Numbered from the stretch's first letter, positions 17,122 through 26,392 are shown. The stretch: 64,000 nucleotides of DNA from Acidobacteriaceae bacterium (GCA_003170825.1 PMYL01000008.1:46669-110668), one strand, 5' to 3'. The notes: a model not told the origin generated them from the letters alone. Numbers and translations are program-made.

Positions 17122-17787
17122 ATGAACTCGCCTCAGCCCGTTTCTCGCATCCTCGGCGTCGCCTTCCTCCTCCAGTTCTTCACATCGCTCGCTGGGGGCC
17201 TCATCCTCAACATGGGCCTGCTCGTCCCCGGCGACACCGCCGCCGCCCTTCTTCGCATCGCCGCCCGGCCATGGCTTCTCCGCGTCGACATCCTCGACGA
17301 GATGGTCGCCGTCGCCGGTGTCATCTGGCTCGGCGTGGTCCTTTACGAGGCTCTTCGCGCCTATGGCCGTGTCTCCGCACTTACCGCTTGCGCCCTCTAC
17401 TTCCTTGAGGCTGTGCTCGGCGCCGTCAGCCGCCTCGCCGCCTTCCCGCTTCTCGCCCTCTCCAGCCAATTCGCCGCCACCCCCTCCGCGTCTCTTCTCG
17501 CCGAGGCAGACCGCGCCCTAGCTTCCATGAACTTCGGCTACACGCTCCTCTTGCTTGTCTTCTGTCCCGGCGCTATCCTCTTCTACTGGCTCCTCTTCAA
17601 GTCGCGCCTCGTTCCTCGCGCTCTTTCACTCTGGGGACTCATCACCGTCATCCCCGTTTTTTTCGCCATCGTTCTCTCCGTCCTCGGCATCAACCTCTCG
17701 TTCTACTTCGTCGTTCCCTACATTCCCTTCGAATTCGTCATCGGAGTCTGGATTCTCATCAGGGGCGTGAGAAACGCGCCTGCCTGA
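17122..17787 (+). CDS. DUF4386-family integral membrane protein
   Basis: 221 residues with six or seven predicted membrane helices. The start RILGVAFLLQFFTSLAGG is characteristic of DUF4386. C-rich codon use differs from the G-ending bias of adjacent hopanoid genes, and the gene sits between unlinked spacers, so it may be an insertion into the cluster. Function unknown. Confidence 0.75.
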   Translation: MNSPQPVSRILGVAFLLQFFTSLAGGLILNMGLLVPGDTAAALLRIAARPWLLRVDILDEMVAVAGVIWLGVVLYEALRAYGRVSALTACALYFLEAVLGAVSRLAAFPLLALSSQFAATPSASLLAEADRALASMNFGYTLLLLVFCPGAILFYWLLFKSRLVPRALSLWGLITVIPVFFAIVLSVLGINLSFYFVVPYIPFEFVIGVWILIRGVRNAPA

Positions 17788-17848
17788 CGATTCGCGAAGC
17801 CAACTCCGCTTGCTCCGCTAAAATGGAGACTCGCCCGGAGTTTTCACG

Positions 17849-18838
17849 ATGAAAGTCTTTCTCACAGGCGCGACGGGATTCATTGGCCATCATGTGGCGC
17901 GAGCACTGGCCGCCGAGGGCGCTCAACTGCGGCTCCTTGTCCGCAAGAGCAGCAATCTGGCGAATCTCGAAGGCATCCCTGGCGAGACGCACGTGGGCGA
18001 TCTCTCCGAGCCGGAGTCGATCCGGTCTGCGCTTTCGGGCTGCGACGCGGTGGTCCACGTGGCCGCGGACTACCGGCTGTGGATTCGCGATCCCAAGGCT
18101 ATGTACCGGGCGAATGTGGACGGGACGCGCGAGTTGCTGCGCATGGCGCGCGAGGCCAAGGTGAAGCGCGTGGTCTACACCTCGAGCGTGGCGACGATGC
18201 ACTTCCGCATGGACGGCCTGGTCATCAATGAAGACACGCCGGTTTCGCTCAGCGACATGGTGGGGCACTACAAGCGCTCCAAGTTTCTTGCCGAGCGGGA
18301 GGCCATCGCCGCCGCGCAGGCCAGCCAGCAGGTGATCATTCTCAACCCCACCACTCCCATCGGCCCCAACGACGCCAAACCCACGCCCACCGGCCGCATC
18401 TTCGTGGACTTTCTCAACGGCAAGTTTCCCGCCTACATGGACACCGGGCTCAATCTGGTGGATGTGGCCGAGGTGGCCCGCGCCCATGTGGCTGCGCTTA
18501 CCAAGGGCCAACCCGGCCATCGCTACATTCTGGGCGGGGAGAACCTGACGCTCAAGCAGATTCTGGACAAGATGTCGGCCATCACCGGCATTCCGTCGCC
18601 GACGGTGAGGATTCCGTTCGCGGTCGCGGCGACTTATGCTTTCTTCGAGGAGTGGATCACCGGCCGCATTCGTGGACGCGAACCGAGGGCGACGCTGGCG
18701 GAGGTGCGGATGGGGCGCAAGAAGATGTACGCCTCCAGCGCCCACGCGCAACAGGAGCTGAGGTTCCGCATCGTACCCGTTTACCCCGCGATGCGCGCGG
18801 CGATTGAGTGGTTCCGGGCGCATGGGTACGCGCCGTAG
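17849..18838 (+). CDS. hpnA: Hopanoid-associated sugar epimerase HpnA
   Basis: 329 residues of the extended short-chain dehydrogenase family: Rossmann motif GATGFIGHH at residue 7, TSSVATM active-site segment, then YKRSKFLAE carrying the Y-x-x-x-K pair. Adjacent hpnG and hpn genes support the HpnA name. Biochemical role in hopanoid side-chain formation is not firmly established. Confidence 0.9.
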   Translation: MKVFLTGATGFIGHHVARALAAEGAQLRLLVRKSSNLANLEGIPGETHVGDLSEPESIRSALSGCDAVVHVAADYRLWIRDPKAMYRANVDGTRELLRMAREAKVKRVVYTSSVATMHFRMDGLVINEDTPVSLSDMVGHYKRSKFLAEREAIAAAQASQQVIILNPTTPIGPNDAKPTPTGRIFVDFLNGKFPAYMDTGLNLVDVAEVARAHVAALTKGQPGHRYILGGENLTLKQILDKMSAITGIPSPTVRIPFAVAATYAFFEEWITGRIRGREPRATLAEVRMGRKKMYASSAHAQQELRFRIVPVYPAMRAAIEWFRAHGYAP

Positions 18839-18864
18839 ATAAGAAGGGATTGATTGGGCCCAGC

Positions 18865-19587
18865 ATGACACGAGTTGCAATCATCGCAGCGATGCCCGGT
18901 GAATTGAAGCCCCTGGTCCGCGGCTGGCGGCACGAACGCCGCGAGGGCGTCGATCTCTGGAGCTGGCGCTTCGACGAGGGCGAGTGGGTGGCAGCCTGTG
19001 CCGGGGCCGGCGTCGTTGCCGCGACGCGGGCATTTGTTGAAGTCGAGAAGGACGGCCCCGTCGATCAGGTGATTTCAACCGGCTGGGTGGGCGCCTTGCG
19101 CGAGGAGTTTGCGCCCGGCCAGGCCTGCGACATCTCCTGCGTCATCGACGCCCGCACTGGAGAGCGCTTTGTTGCCGCCGGTCCCCCCAATGATTGCTGG
19201 CTGGTGACCAGCTCCCGAGTCGCCGACGTCCACGAAAAGCTGCGTCTTGCATCCACTTACTCGGCCGCTCTGGTGGACATGGAGGCGGCGGGGATTGCGC
19301 GGCTGGCCCAGATGCGCGCCATTCCTTTTTATTGCATCAAGGGAATCAGCGACGGTTACAGGGATCAACTACCTGATTTCAATCGCTTTATCTCAAAGAA
19401 TGAACAATTTCAACTGGCCCGGTTCATCGTTTTTGCCGCTCTTCGGCCCTGGCACTGGCCCGCGCTCGTGCGGATGGGCGAGAATAGCAGCAAGGCCGCC
19501 CAAGGCATCAGGGAGTCCCTGCTCGATTTTCTGGATGACCGAGGTTCTGTAAGAAAGCGCAATGGCTACCCAAATCGCAAACGCTGA
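18865..19587 (+). CDS. hpnG: Hopanoid-associated nucleoside phosphorylase HpnG
   Basis: 240 residues. VAIIAAMPGELKPLV at the N-terminus, the STGWVGAL loop and ALVDMEAAGIA-x-LAQ place it in the purine/MTA nucleosidase family. HpnG removes adenine from adenosylhopane to give a (phospho)ribosylhopane. ATG 18865 is preferred over an upstream frame overlapping hpnA. It overlaps the next gene by 26 bases. Confidence 0.88.
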   Translation: MTRVAIIAAMPGELKPLVRGWRHERREGVDLWSWRFDEGEWVAACAGAGVVAATRAFVEVEKDGPVDQVISTGWVGALREEFAPGQACDISCVIDARTGERFVAAGPPNDCWLVTSSRVADVHEKLRLASTYSAALVDMEAAGIARLAQMRAIPFYCIKGISDGYRDQLPDFNRFISKNEQFQLARFIVFAALRPWHWPALVRMGENSSKAAQGIRESLLDFLDDRGSVRKRNGYPNRKR

Positions 19588-20692
19588 AAGCCAGATCGAG
19601 ACCGGAATTCCCGCCACCATGCAGGCCGTGGTCTATCGCGGCTTGAACGATATGCGCGTGGAAACCGTACCCGTGCCTGTGATCGGGCCCGGGGAACTGC
19701 TGGTGAAAGTGGCCACGTGCGGCATCTGTGGGACGGATCTCAAAAAAATTCACACCGGCTCGCACTCCGCGCCACGCATCTTCGGCCATGAGATGGCCGG
19801 AACCATCGTCCAAGTGGGCGACGGCGCGACCAGATTTCGCGTCGGCGAGCGGGTGGTGGTCCACCATCACGTTCCTTGCGGAGATTGCTACTATTGCCGC
19901 AAGCAGACGCCGACCCAGTGCACACTCTATAAAAAAGTTGGTGTCACTGCCGGTTTTGAGCCTTCTGGCGGCGGTTTTGCTGAGTACATTCGGGTGATGG
20001 ACTGGATCGCGGCCAGCCGCGGCGTGGTGCGGATTCCCGATGGCGTGCCGTTTGAGCAGGCGGCGTTTGCGGAGCCGGTGAACACAGTTCTGAAAGGCGT
20101 GAAGCTGCTGAATCTGGCCGCGGACGACACGGTGCTGGTGATTGGGCAGGGACCGATCGGCCTGATGCACGCCGTGCTGGCCAGCCGCACCGGAGCCCGC
20201 GTGCTCACCTCGGATTTGTATCCCGAGCGCCACGCCATTGCCGCCAAGTTCGGGCTGCATGACCCTATCCAGGCCGGCACGGAAAATGTGGCCGAACGGG
20301 TGTTTGCGGAAACCGAAGGCCGCGGAGCGGATGCCGTGATTCTGGCTGTAGGCGGCAATGGGCTGATCCAGACCGCCATGGACGCGGTGCGGCCCGGCGG
20401 CAAAGTGATGCTCTTTGCCCAGACGCAGCACGGTGAAGCGACCATCGACCCCGGCGCAGTATGCATGGATGAGAAGACTCTGCTGGGGTCTTACTCATCT
20501 TCTTTTCAGATTCTGGATGAGGTAACCGATCTGATCTTCGGCGGCTACCAAAACGGATTCGATTTGACACAACTGATCTCACACCGCTTTCCCCTGGAGC
20601 AGGCGGTTGAAGCGATTGAGGTTGCTTCGCACCCCAAGGCCGACTCAATGAAGATTATGATTGAGCCTGTGCCGGGGGCCGGCGCAGAGTAG
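19562..20692 (+). CDS. Zinc-dependent medium-chain alcohol dehydrogenase 1
   Basis: 376 residues. Catalytic zinc ligands in CGICGTDLKK and GHEMAGTI; structural zinc cysteines in CGDCYYCRKQTPTQC; NAD(P) site VIGQGPIGLM. A second ATG at 19619 would give a form starting MQAVVYRGLND. It lies between hpnG and a second, related dehydrogenase, so it is a candidate to act on a hopanoid side-chain carbonyl or alcohol. The substrate is inferred. Confidence 0.85.
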   Translation: MATQIANAESQIETGIPATMQAVVYRGLNDMRVETVPVPVIGPGELLVKVATCGICGTDLKKIHTGSHSAPRIFGHEMAGTIVQVGDGATRFRVGERVVVHHHVPCGDCYYCRKQTPTQCTLYKKVGVTAGFEPSGGGFAEYIRVMDWIAASRGVVRIPDGVPFEQAAFAEPVNTVLKGVKLLNLAADDTVLVIGQGPIGLMHAVLASRTGARVLTSDLYPERHAIAAKFGLHDPIQAGTENVAERVFAETEGRGADAVILAVGGNGLIQTAMDAVRPGGKVMLFAQTQHGEATIDPGAVCMDEKTLLGSYSSSFQILDEVTDLIFGGYQNGFDLTQLISHRFPLEQAVEAIEVASHPKADSMKIMIEPVPGAGAE

Positions 20693-20701
20693 GGGGATTC
20701 G

Positions 20702-21976
20702 ATGGCGAGCACGGTGAAAGACGCGATCCTCCGCGGCCGTAAGACGGTCGAAACCGTGGTCGAAGAGGGCCGCAAGAAGGTCGAGAACGTCGTCGAGGGA
20801 GGCCTCAATACTGTCGAGACGGTCGTCGAAGCAGGCCTGAATACAGTCGACGCGGTGGTCGTCAAAGGCCGCCAGACGGTCGAATCCGCTGTCAGCCTGG
20901 GCAGAAAGACCGTCGAAAACGCGCTTCTAAGCGGGCGTAGCACCATGCAGGCCGCCATCCTACACGGCCGCGAAGATATCCGCATCGAGCAGGTTTCCAT
21001 TCCCAAAGCCGAAACCGGCGAACTGGTCGTGCGCGTGGGCGCGGCGCTGACCTGCGGAACGGACCTCAAGGTTTTCCGCCGCGGTTATCACGCGCGCATG
21101 ATTGTGCCCCCGGCGCTGTTTGGGCACGAGCTGGCGGGGACGGTTGTGGAGGCGGGCGAGGGAGTGACCGGCTTTGCCGCCGGCGACCGTGTGGTGGCGC
21201 TCAACTCGGCGCCCTGCGGGCAGTGCTATTTCTGTGAGCGGGGCCAGGAAAACCTTTGCGACGACCTGCTTTTCAACAACGGCGCCTATGCGGAGTTCAT
21301 CCGCATTCCTGCGCGCATCGTGGCCAAGAACACGCTGCACATTCCCGACCACGTGCCGCTGGAGCACGCGGCGCTGACCGAACCTCTGGCCTGCGCGGTG
21401 CATGGATTCGAGGATTCGAACCCCCGATCCGGGGATACGGTAGCCGTGATCGGCGGAGGCCCGCTGGGGCTGATGATTCTGCATGTGGCCGCACTGGCCG
21501 GCTGCGAAGCGATCGCCCTCGTGAAGCACGACGGCCAGGTGGAAGCGGCGCGGCAGTTGGGCGCAGCGCATGTGGTGCAGACGACCAACATTCGCAAGGC
21601 CATCCGTGAAACGCGCGCGCTTACGCCGAAGAACCGGGGCGTGGACATTGCCATCGAAGCGGTTGGCATGCCCGACGCGTGGCAGGAGGCAGTCGAGCTG
21701 GTGCGCAAGGGAGGCACGGTAAACTTCTTTGGCGGTTGCGCCGTAGGAACTCATGTGAATCTGGATACCAATCGCATTCATTACAGCGACATCACTCTGC
21801 GCGCCACGTTCCACCACACCCCGGCGATTTGCCGCAAGGCGCTGGATCTGATTGCCGGCGGACGTTTCCAGGCAGGAGCCTTCATCACCGGCCACGCTCA
21901 CCTCTACGAACTCAACCGCGTCTTTGAGAAGCTGATGAATCGGAGCAGCGAGATCAAGACTGCCATTGTGCCCTGA
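20702..21976 (+). CDS. Zinc alcohol dehydrogenase with an 11-residue-repeat N-terminal extension
   Basis: 424 residues, GGGGG ribosome site six bases before ATG. Residues 82-424 are a normal zinc dehydrogenase (catalytic site CGTDLKVF and GHELAGTV; structural cysteines CGQCYFCERGQENLC; VIGGGPLGLM). Residues 1-91 are an 11-residue repeat with glycine at exactly 12, 23, 34, 45, 56, 67, 78 and 89, consensus G-[RL]-x-T-V-E-x-[VA]-[VL]-x-x. Such 11-mers form amphipathic helices that lie on membranes (as in synuclein-like or LEA-like proteins). The last unit merges with the usual dehydrogenase start MQAAILHGRED, as if the extension grew by duplication of the gene's own 5' end. A membrane-tethered enzyme acting on hopanoids is inferred. 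Confidence 0.85.
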   Translation: MASTVKDAILRGRKTVETVVEEGRKKVENVVEGGLNTVETVVEAGLNTVDAVVVKGRQTVESAVSLGRKTVENALLSGRSTMQAAILHGREDIRIEQVSIPKAETGELVVRVGAALTCGTDLKVFRRGYHARMIVPPALFGHELAGTVVEAGEGVTGFAAGDRVVALNSAPCGQCYFCERGQENLCDDLLFNNGAYAEFIRIPARIVAKNTLHIPDHVPLEHAALTEPLACAVHGFEDSNPRSGDTVAVIGGGPLGLMILHVAALAGCEAIALVKHDGQVEAARQLGAAHVVQTTNIRKAIRETRALTPKNRGVDIAIEAVGMPDAWQEAVELVRKGGTVNFFGGCAVGTHVNLDTNRIHYSDITLRATFHHTPAICRKALDLIAGGRFQAGAFITGHAHLYELNRVFEKLMNRSSEIKTAIVP

Positions 21977-21985
21977 GGAGAAGCG

Positions 21986-22996
21986 ATGCCCCTGGCAACC
22001 GGCCAACCGGACAAAAAAGCGAATGCGGTGGATAAGGAAACGTTGATAGAGCGTGGCTGGGCGTGGCTGCCTGAGAGCTATCGCATCCCCGCAGTTGCAC
22101 CCACGCTCGACGAAGCCCGCACCTATTGCAAACGGCTGGCCGAGTCGCACTACGAGAACTTCCACGTGGCGACGTGGTTCTTGCCCAAGGCGCTGCGCCC
22201 ACACTTTCATGCCATCTACGCCTACTGCCGCATCTCGGACGATCTGGGCGACGAGGTGGGCGACACGGCGCAGGCGCTGGCGCTGCTGGAGCTTTGGGGC
22301 GGCGAGCTGGATGCCTGCTACGGGGGCTCGGCGCGCCATCCAGTATTTGTCGCGCTGGCGGAGACGATTCACGAATGCTCGATTCCCAAGGAGCCGTTTG
22401 CGGACCTGCTGACGGCCTTTCGCCAGGACCAAACGATTACGCGCTACGCAACCATGGAGGATGTGCTGGCTTATTGCCGCTATTCGGCCAATCCGGTGGG
22501 CCGGCTGGTGCTTTACGCCTGCGGCGAGGCGAATGAGGAGAACTTCCGCCTCTCCGATGCAACTTGTTCGGCGCTGCAACTGGCCAACTTCTGGCAGGAT
22601 GTGCGCAAGGACTACGCCAAGGGCCGCATCTATATTCCGAAAAAGGATATGGATTTCTATCGCGTCAGCGAGAACTATATTGCCGAAGGCATCGTTACAC
22701 CGGAGTTTCGCAGACTGATGCATTGCGAGGTCGATTATGCGCGCGGCCTGTTTGAAGAGGGACTCCCGCTGATCGGGATGGTGAACCGCGATCTGGCGCT
22801 GGACCTGGATCTGTTCAGCCGCGGCGGCCTTGAGATTTTGCGGGCTATCGAAGAACGGGACTATGACGTGCTGAGCGCCCGGCCGGCCATATCGAAGAGC
22901 ACCAAGGTCAAGCTCGCGCTGAAGGCTGTGAGCGCCAAGCTGCTGCCGTTTCTAAGCCTCGGCAGGGGCGGGCGGCGCACAGAGAATGAGGCTTGA
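21986..22996 (+). CDS. hpnC: Squalene synthase-like protein HpnC
   Basis: 336 residues with GAGGAG before the ATG. Asp-rich motifs CRISDDLGDEVG and QDVRKDYAKGR-x-YIP identify the phytoene/squalene synthase family. HpnC converts presqualene diphosphate to hydroxysqualene. It overlaps the region of the hpnD start; hpnC-D-E form the three-step squalene route. Confidence 0.93.
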   Translation: MPLATGQPDKKANAVDKETLIERGWAWLPESYRIPAVAPTLDEARTYCKRLAESHYENFHVATWFLPKALRPHFHAIYAYCRISDDLGDEVGDTAQALALLELWGGELDACYGGSARHPVFVALAETIHECSIPKEPFADLLTAFRQDQTITRYATMEDVLAYCRYSANPVGRLVLYACGEANEENFRLSDATCSALQLANFWQDVRKDYAKGRIYIPKKDMDFYRVSENYIAEGIVTPEFRRLMHCEVDYARGLFEEGLPLIGMVNRDLALDLDLFSRGGLEILRAIEERDYDVLSARPAISKSTKVKLALKAVSAKLLPFLSLGRGGRRTENEA

Positions 22997-23010
22997 GGCA
23001 GGAGCACACA

Positions 23011-23919
23011 TTGGACAAACCGCCATTGGAAGCGGCCTACGCGGCTTGCCGTGCGATTGCCAGGCGCGAAGCGAAGAACTTCTACTACGCTTTTATCGCG
23101 CTGCCCGCGCCGCGGCGCAATGCAATCTGCGCCATCTATGCCTTCATGCGCCATGCGGACGACCTGGCCGACGACGAGAGCATTTCCCGCCAAGAGCGCC
23201 GAGTCCGGCTGGACGCGTGGCTGGCGGCATGGCGCGGCGTTTGCGAGGGTGGAGAGACCGGCGACCCGATTTTTCTGGCCGTGCGCGATGCGGCGGAGCG
23301 GTTCCGAATTCCACTCGGCCTGCTGGATGAGCTGGTAGCCGGCGTTACGATGGACCTGAAGCAGGACGCGAGCGATGCTGCGGGCGCCTATGCAACCTTT
23401 GCCGATCTCTACGGCTACTGCTACCTGGTGGCCTCGGTGGTGGGGCTGGTCTGCATCCGCATCTTCGGCTACACGGACAGCCGCGCGGGGAAGCTGGCGG
23501 AGGAGACGGGCATTGCGTTCCAGCTCACCAACATCTTGCGCGATGTTGCCGAGGATGCGGAGCGCAACCGCGTGTATCTGCCGCTTGAGGATTTGGCGGC
23601 TCACGGGGTTAGCCTGGATTCTCTGCTGCACAGGGCTCCGGGCGCGCCGCCAACGGCCAACGAGCGGGCGCTGCTTGAGGAGATCGCACGGCGCGCGGAG
23701 GGCTATTACCAATCGGCGCAGGCGTTGCTGCCACTGATCGATCGGGAAAGCCGGCCTGCGCTGTGGGTGCTGGTTCGGATCTATCATGGGTTGCTCAAGC
23801 GGATCCGGCGCGCGGACTACGATGTGTTTTCGCGGCGGGCGAGTGTGCCGATGGTGGAGAAGCTCGGGATTCTTGCGGTGGGTTTGGCGCGAATGGGGTG
23901 GGCGCGGGTGATTGTTTGA
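23011..23919 (+). CDS. hpnD: Presqualene diphosphate synthase HpnD
   Basis: 302 residues from TTG 23011, with AGGAG six bases upstream (another TTG at 22993 overlaps hpnC but lacks a site). Motifs MRHADDLADDE and NILRDVAEDAERNRVYLP carry the metal-binding aspartates. Condenses two farnesyl diphosphates to presqualene diphosphate. Confidence 0.93.
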   Translation: MDKPPLEAAYAACRAIARREAKNFYYAFIALPAPRRNAICAIYAFMRHADDLADDESISRQERRVRLDAWLAAWRGVCEGGETGDPIFLAVRDAAERFRIPLGLLDELVAGVTMDLKQDASDAAGAYATFADLYGYCYLVASVVGLVCIRIFGYTDSRAGKLAEETGIAFQLTNILRDVAEDAERNRVYLPLEDLAAHGVSLDSLLHRAPGAPPTANERALLEEIARRAEGYYQSAQALLPLIDRESRPALWVLVRIYHGLLKRIRRADYDVFSRRASVPMVEKLGILAVGLARMGWARVIV

Positions 23920-23992
23920 CACGCTGGTCGCGAGTATTCGAGAACTGAGGATAGCGGGCTCCCGGCTACGAAAAAGAAACTCTCCGCGGAGG

Positions 23993-25438
23993 ATGGAGAA
24001 GACGTTGAGCGGTTTGCGGCAGAGTTCGGGGAGGACCATAACCGTGGTGGGCGGCGGCGTGGCCGGGATGAGCGCAGCCTGCGCGCTGGCCGAGGCCGGT
24101 TTGCGCGTGCAACTGATCGAGCGGCGCGGCTATCTGGGCGGGCGGGCCAGTTCTTATCTGCATCCGGGCGTCAACGAGGTCATCGACAACTGCCAACACG
24201 TGCTGTTCGGCTGCTGCACGAATCTTCAAGGGTTCTACCGGCGGATCGGGGTCGCGGACAAGATCCACTGGACCAGCGAGATGATCATGATCGAGCCGGG
24301 AGGACGGCGCTCGCTGCTTGGGCCGTCCAGGCTTGGTCCGTTGGGGCTGCCCGCGCCGTTGCATAGCCTGCCAAAGCTGATGGCGGCCAAGGCGTTCACG
24401 TTTGCTGACAAGCTGGCGCTGGGGCGGGCTTTTTGTGGATTGATGCGGCCGGTGCGGAGCGATTCGACGGAGAACCTGGGCGCGTGGCTCAAGCGCAACG
24501 GACAAACGAAAGGCGCGCTAGACCGCTTCTGGCGGCTGGTGATCGCCAGCGCGCTCAACGCGGACATCGACTCCATCGCGCTGCCTTACGCGGCCAAGGT
24601 GATCCGCGAGCTCTTCATGAATTCGGCATTTGCGGGCAGCATGGGAATGAGTACTGTGCCGCTGAGCGAGCTCTACGCGAGCGCGCAAAGGTACCTTGAG
24701 CAGAACCGTTCCAGCATCCGCTTCAACACCAACGTGGAAGCGGCGGAGTGGGATGAAGAGACTTCGCAATGGACGCTGGCTACGCGGAGCGGCCCTTTGA
24801 TGTCGGAGTTCCTGGTGCTGGCGTTGCCGTTTGAGGCCACAGCCAAACTGCTGCCGCATATGCCGCCGGCCGGCAAGGCCGATGCGCTCGGCAGCCAGCT
24901 TGAACACCATGAGCACTGGCCCATCTGCAGCGTGCATCTGTGGTTCGACCGGGAGATTACCACGCTCGATCATGCCGTGCTGCTGGACCGCGAGATTCAC
25001 TGGCTCTACAACAAGAGCCGGCTGCAGCCGTGGCGCAAGGGCAACGGAAGTTATGTGGAGCTGGTGGTGAGCGCCTCGCGCGGGTTTGCCGAGCTGACCC
25101 GGGAGCAGGCCATCGCGCAGGCGGTGCGGGAGCTGGGCGAGTTCTTTCCGGAAGTTGCTTCGGCAAAGTTGGAAAAGGCTACGCTGGTGAAGGAGATGCG
25201 CGCTACCTTTGGCGTGCCGCCGGGGATCGATGCTGCTCGGCCAACGTCCGTCTCGCCGTGGGCGAACTGCTTCCTGGCCGGGGATTGGACGGCGACCGGA
25301 TGGCCGTCGACGATGGAGAGCGCGGCACGATCAGGGCATTTGGCCGCAGAGGCGATCTGCAAGAGCATTGGGGAACCGCGGACGATTCTCGAGGCGGATT
25401 TGAAGCCGCGGGGGTTGATGCGGTGGATCAGCTTTTAG
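23993..25438 (+). CDS. hpnE: Hydroxysqualene dehydroxylase HpnE
   Basis: 481 residues. FAD-binding start TVVGGGVAGMSAACALAEAG, then RRGYLGGRASSY, and C-terminal NCFLAGDWTATGWPSTMESA typical of amine-oxidase/phytoene-desaturase-like flavoproteins. Completes squalene formation after HpnC and HpnD. The open frame extends to 23912 (TTG overlapping the hpnD stop); ATG 23993 or TTG 24005, which has the better-spaced GGAG, are more likely starts. Confidence 0.92.
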   Translation: MEKTLSGLRQSSGRTITVVGGGVAGMSAACALAEAGLRVQLIERRGYLGGRASSYLHPGVNEVIDNCQHVLFGCCTNLQGFYRRIGVADKIHWTSEMIMIEPGGRRSLLGPSRLGPLGLPAPLHSLPKLMAAKAFTFADKLALGRAFCGLMRPVRSDSTENLGAWLKRNGQTKGALDRFWRLVIASALNADIDSIALPYAAKVIRELFMNSAFAGSMGMSTVPLSELYASAQRYLEQNRSSIRFNTNVEAAEWDEETSQWTLATRSGPLMSEFLVLALPFEATAKLLPHMPPAGKADALGSQLEHHEHWPICSVHLWFDREITTLDHAVLLDREIHWLYNKSRLQPWRKGNGSYVELVVSASRGFAELTREQAIAQAVRELGEFFPEVASAKLEKATLVKEMRATFGVPPGIDAARPTSVSPWANCFLAGDWTATGWPSTMESAARSGHLAAEAICKSIGEPRTILEADLKPRGLMRWISF

Positions 25439-25553
25439 CTTCTAGCCTCTAGCTTTGCTGTGGAGTTTACCTGCGATCGTGCAGGCAGTGTGCTTCTTTG
25501 ATCTATCGAGCGCCGGGACAAAGCTAAGAGCTAGAAGCTAGAGGCTAGAAGCT
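25437..25553. repeat. Perfect 18-bp inverted repeat between convergent genes
   Basis: AGCTTCTAGCCTCTAGCT at 25437-25454 is repeated in exact inverse at 25536-25553, 81 bases apart, spanning the spacer between hpnE and the convergent transporter pair. Each arm also contains shorter TCTAGC repeats. It could act as a bidirectional terminator or be a mobile-repeat relic. Confidence 0.6.
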
Positions 25554-25559
25554 GCCTTT

Positions 25560-25967
25560 TCAATGCGCCAGCAGATAGACGCCGATGCAGACCAGGACGG
25601 CGGCGGTCCAGCGGCGGCGATCGACGTTTTCCTTGAGGAAGATTTTGCCGGCGATGGCGTTGGTGACCAGCGTGAGCGAGGCCGATGCGGGCGCGACCAG
25701 GCTCAGATTCAGATGGTTCAATGCGAAGAGCAGCGAGAAGAAGGCCAGAGCCAGAAAACTTACGCCGGCAAAGAAGAGCGGGCAGGTGAGGACGGCGCGA
25801 ATGGCGCCCTTCATGCCGGAGTGGACGCGAATCTCATCCAGGTCGCCGATGGACTTCATGGTCGCGGCGGTCAGTACTTCGCCGGCGGTGGACAAGAGTA
25901 CGATGGCGGCGATCATGGCCGTGGCGGACCAGAGTCCGGGTTGTGCGGTGGGGGTCGGAATCGTCAT
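25560..25967 (-). CDS. Small EamA/DMT-type membrane protein, partner 2
   Basis: 135 residues, four membrane helices, ending in the EamA-like LKENVDRRRWTAAVLVCIGVY. Half-size DMT proteins act as dimers, as ArnE/ArnF do. The ATG overlaps the stop of the upstream partner (ATGA), so the two are probably a coupled heterodimer. Adjacent to hpnE and hpnJ; a role in lipid or hopanoid-linked transport is possible but unproven. Confidence 0.75.
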   Translation of the reverse strand: MTIPTPTAQPGLWSATAMIAAIVLLSTAGEVLTAATMKSIGDLDEIRVHSGMKGAIRAVLTCPLFFAGVSFLALAFFSLLFALNHLNLSLVAPASASLTLVTNAIAGKIFLKENVDRRRWTAAVLVCIGVYLLAH

Positions 25968-26392
25968 TGCGCCTGCTCCTGTTCTGCCACAGGCGCTGGT
26001 TTTTCCGTAAGAGACGGCCCCTGCGCGACAAAGCCTACGCCGAGTGTGATGAGCACAATCCCCGCCCAGCGCTCCAGCGAGATCGCCTCGTGCAGCCAGA
26101 AGCGCGACAGCAACGCGACGATCACGTTGCCGAAGGCTGTTGCCGGAAGCACAAACGTGAGATCGGCCCATGAAAGCGCCGTGAGATAGCTGGCGAAGAA
26201 GCCGATCAGCAGCGCGATGCCCACGACAATCCAGGGCGTAAAGACCGCGGCGACGAGCGTAACGGGATGGGCCAGCGAGATGGCCGGCAGGCTGGTCATG
26301 CCGCGCGAGAGGCAGGAATCGCCGAGAGGCGCGCACACGGCCACCAGTCCCAGGATCAGGTATTGCCGCGGCAAGAGTTTTGCGTGAGCCAT
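25964..26392 (-). CDS. Small EamA/DMT-type membrane protein, partner 1
   Basis: 142 residues from ATG 26392 (the open frame reaches 26461). Four helices; the final one, WLHEAISLERWAGIVLITLG, has the EamA half-domain signature. Pairs with the following gene. The first helix region contains a small Cys-containing loop (PLGDSCLSRG). Confidence 0.75.
   Translation of the reverse strand: MAHAKLLPRQYLILGLVAVCAPLGDSCLSRGMTSLPAISLAHPVTLVAAVFTPWIVVGIALLIGFFASYLTALSWADLTFVLPATAFGNVIVALLSRFWLHEAISLERWAGIVLITLGVGFVAQGPSLTEKPAPVAEQEQAQ

Noticed and set aside
20960-22723. 587-codon minus-strand open frame over the dehydrogenase and hpnC
   Set aside because: Spans two real genes antisense; no ribosome site, signal or motif.
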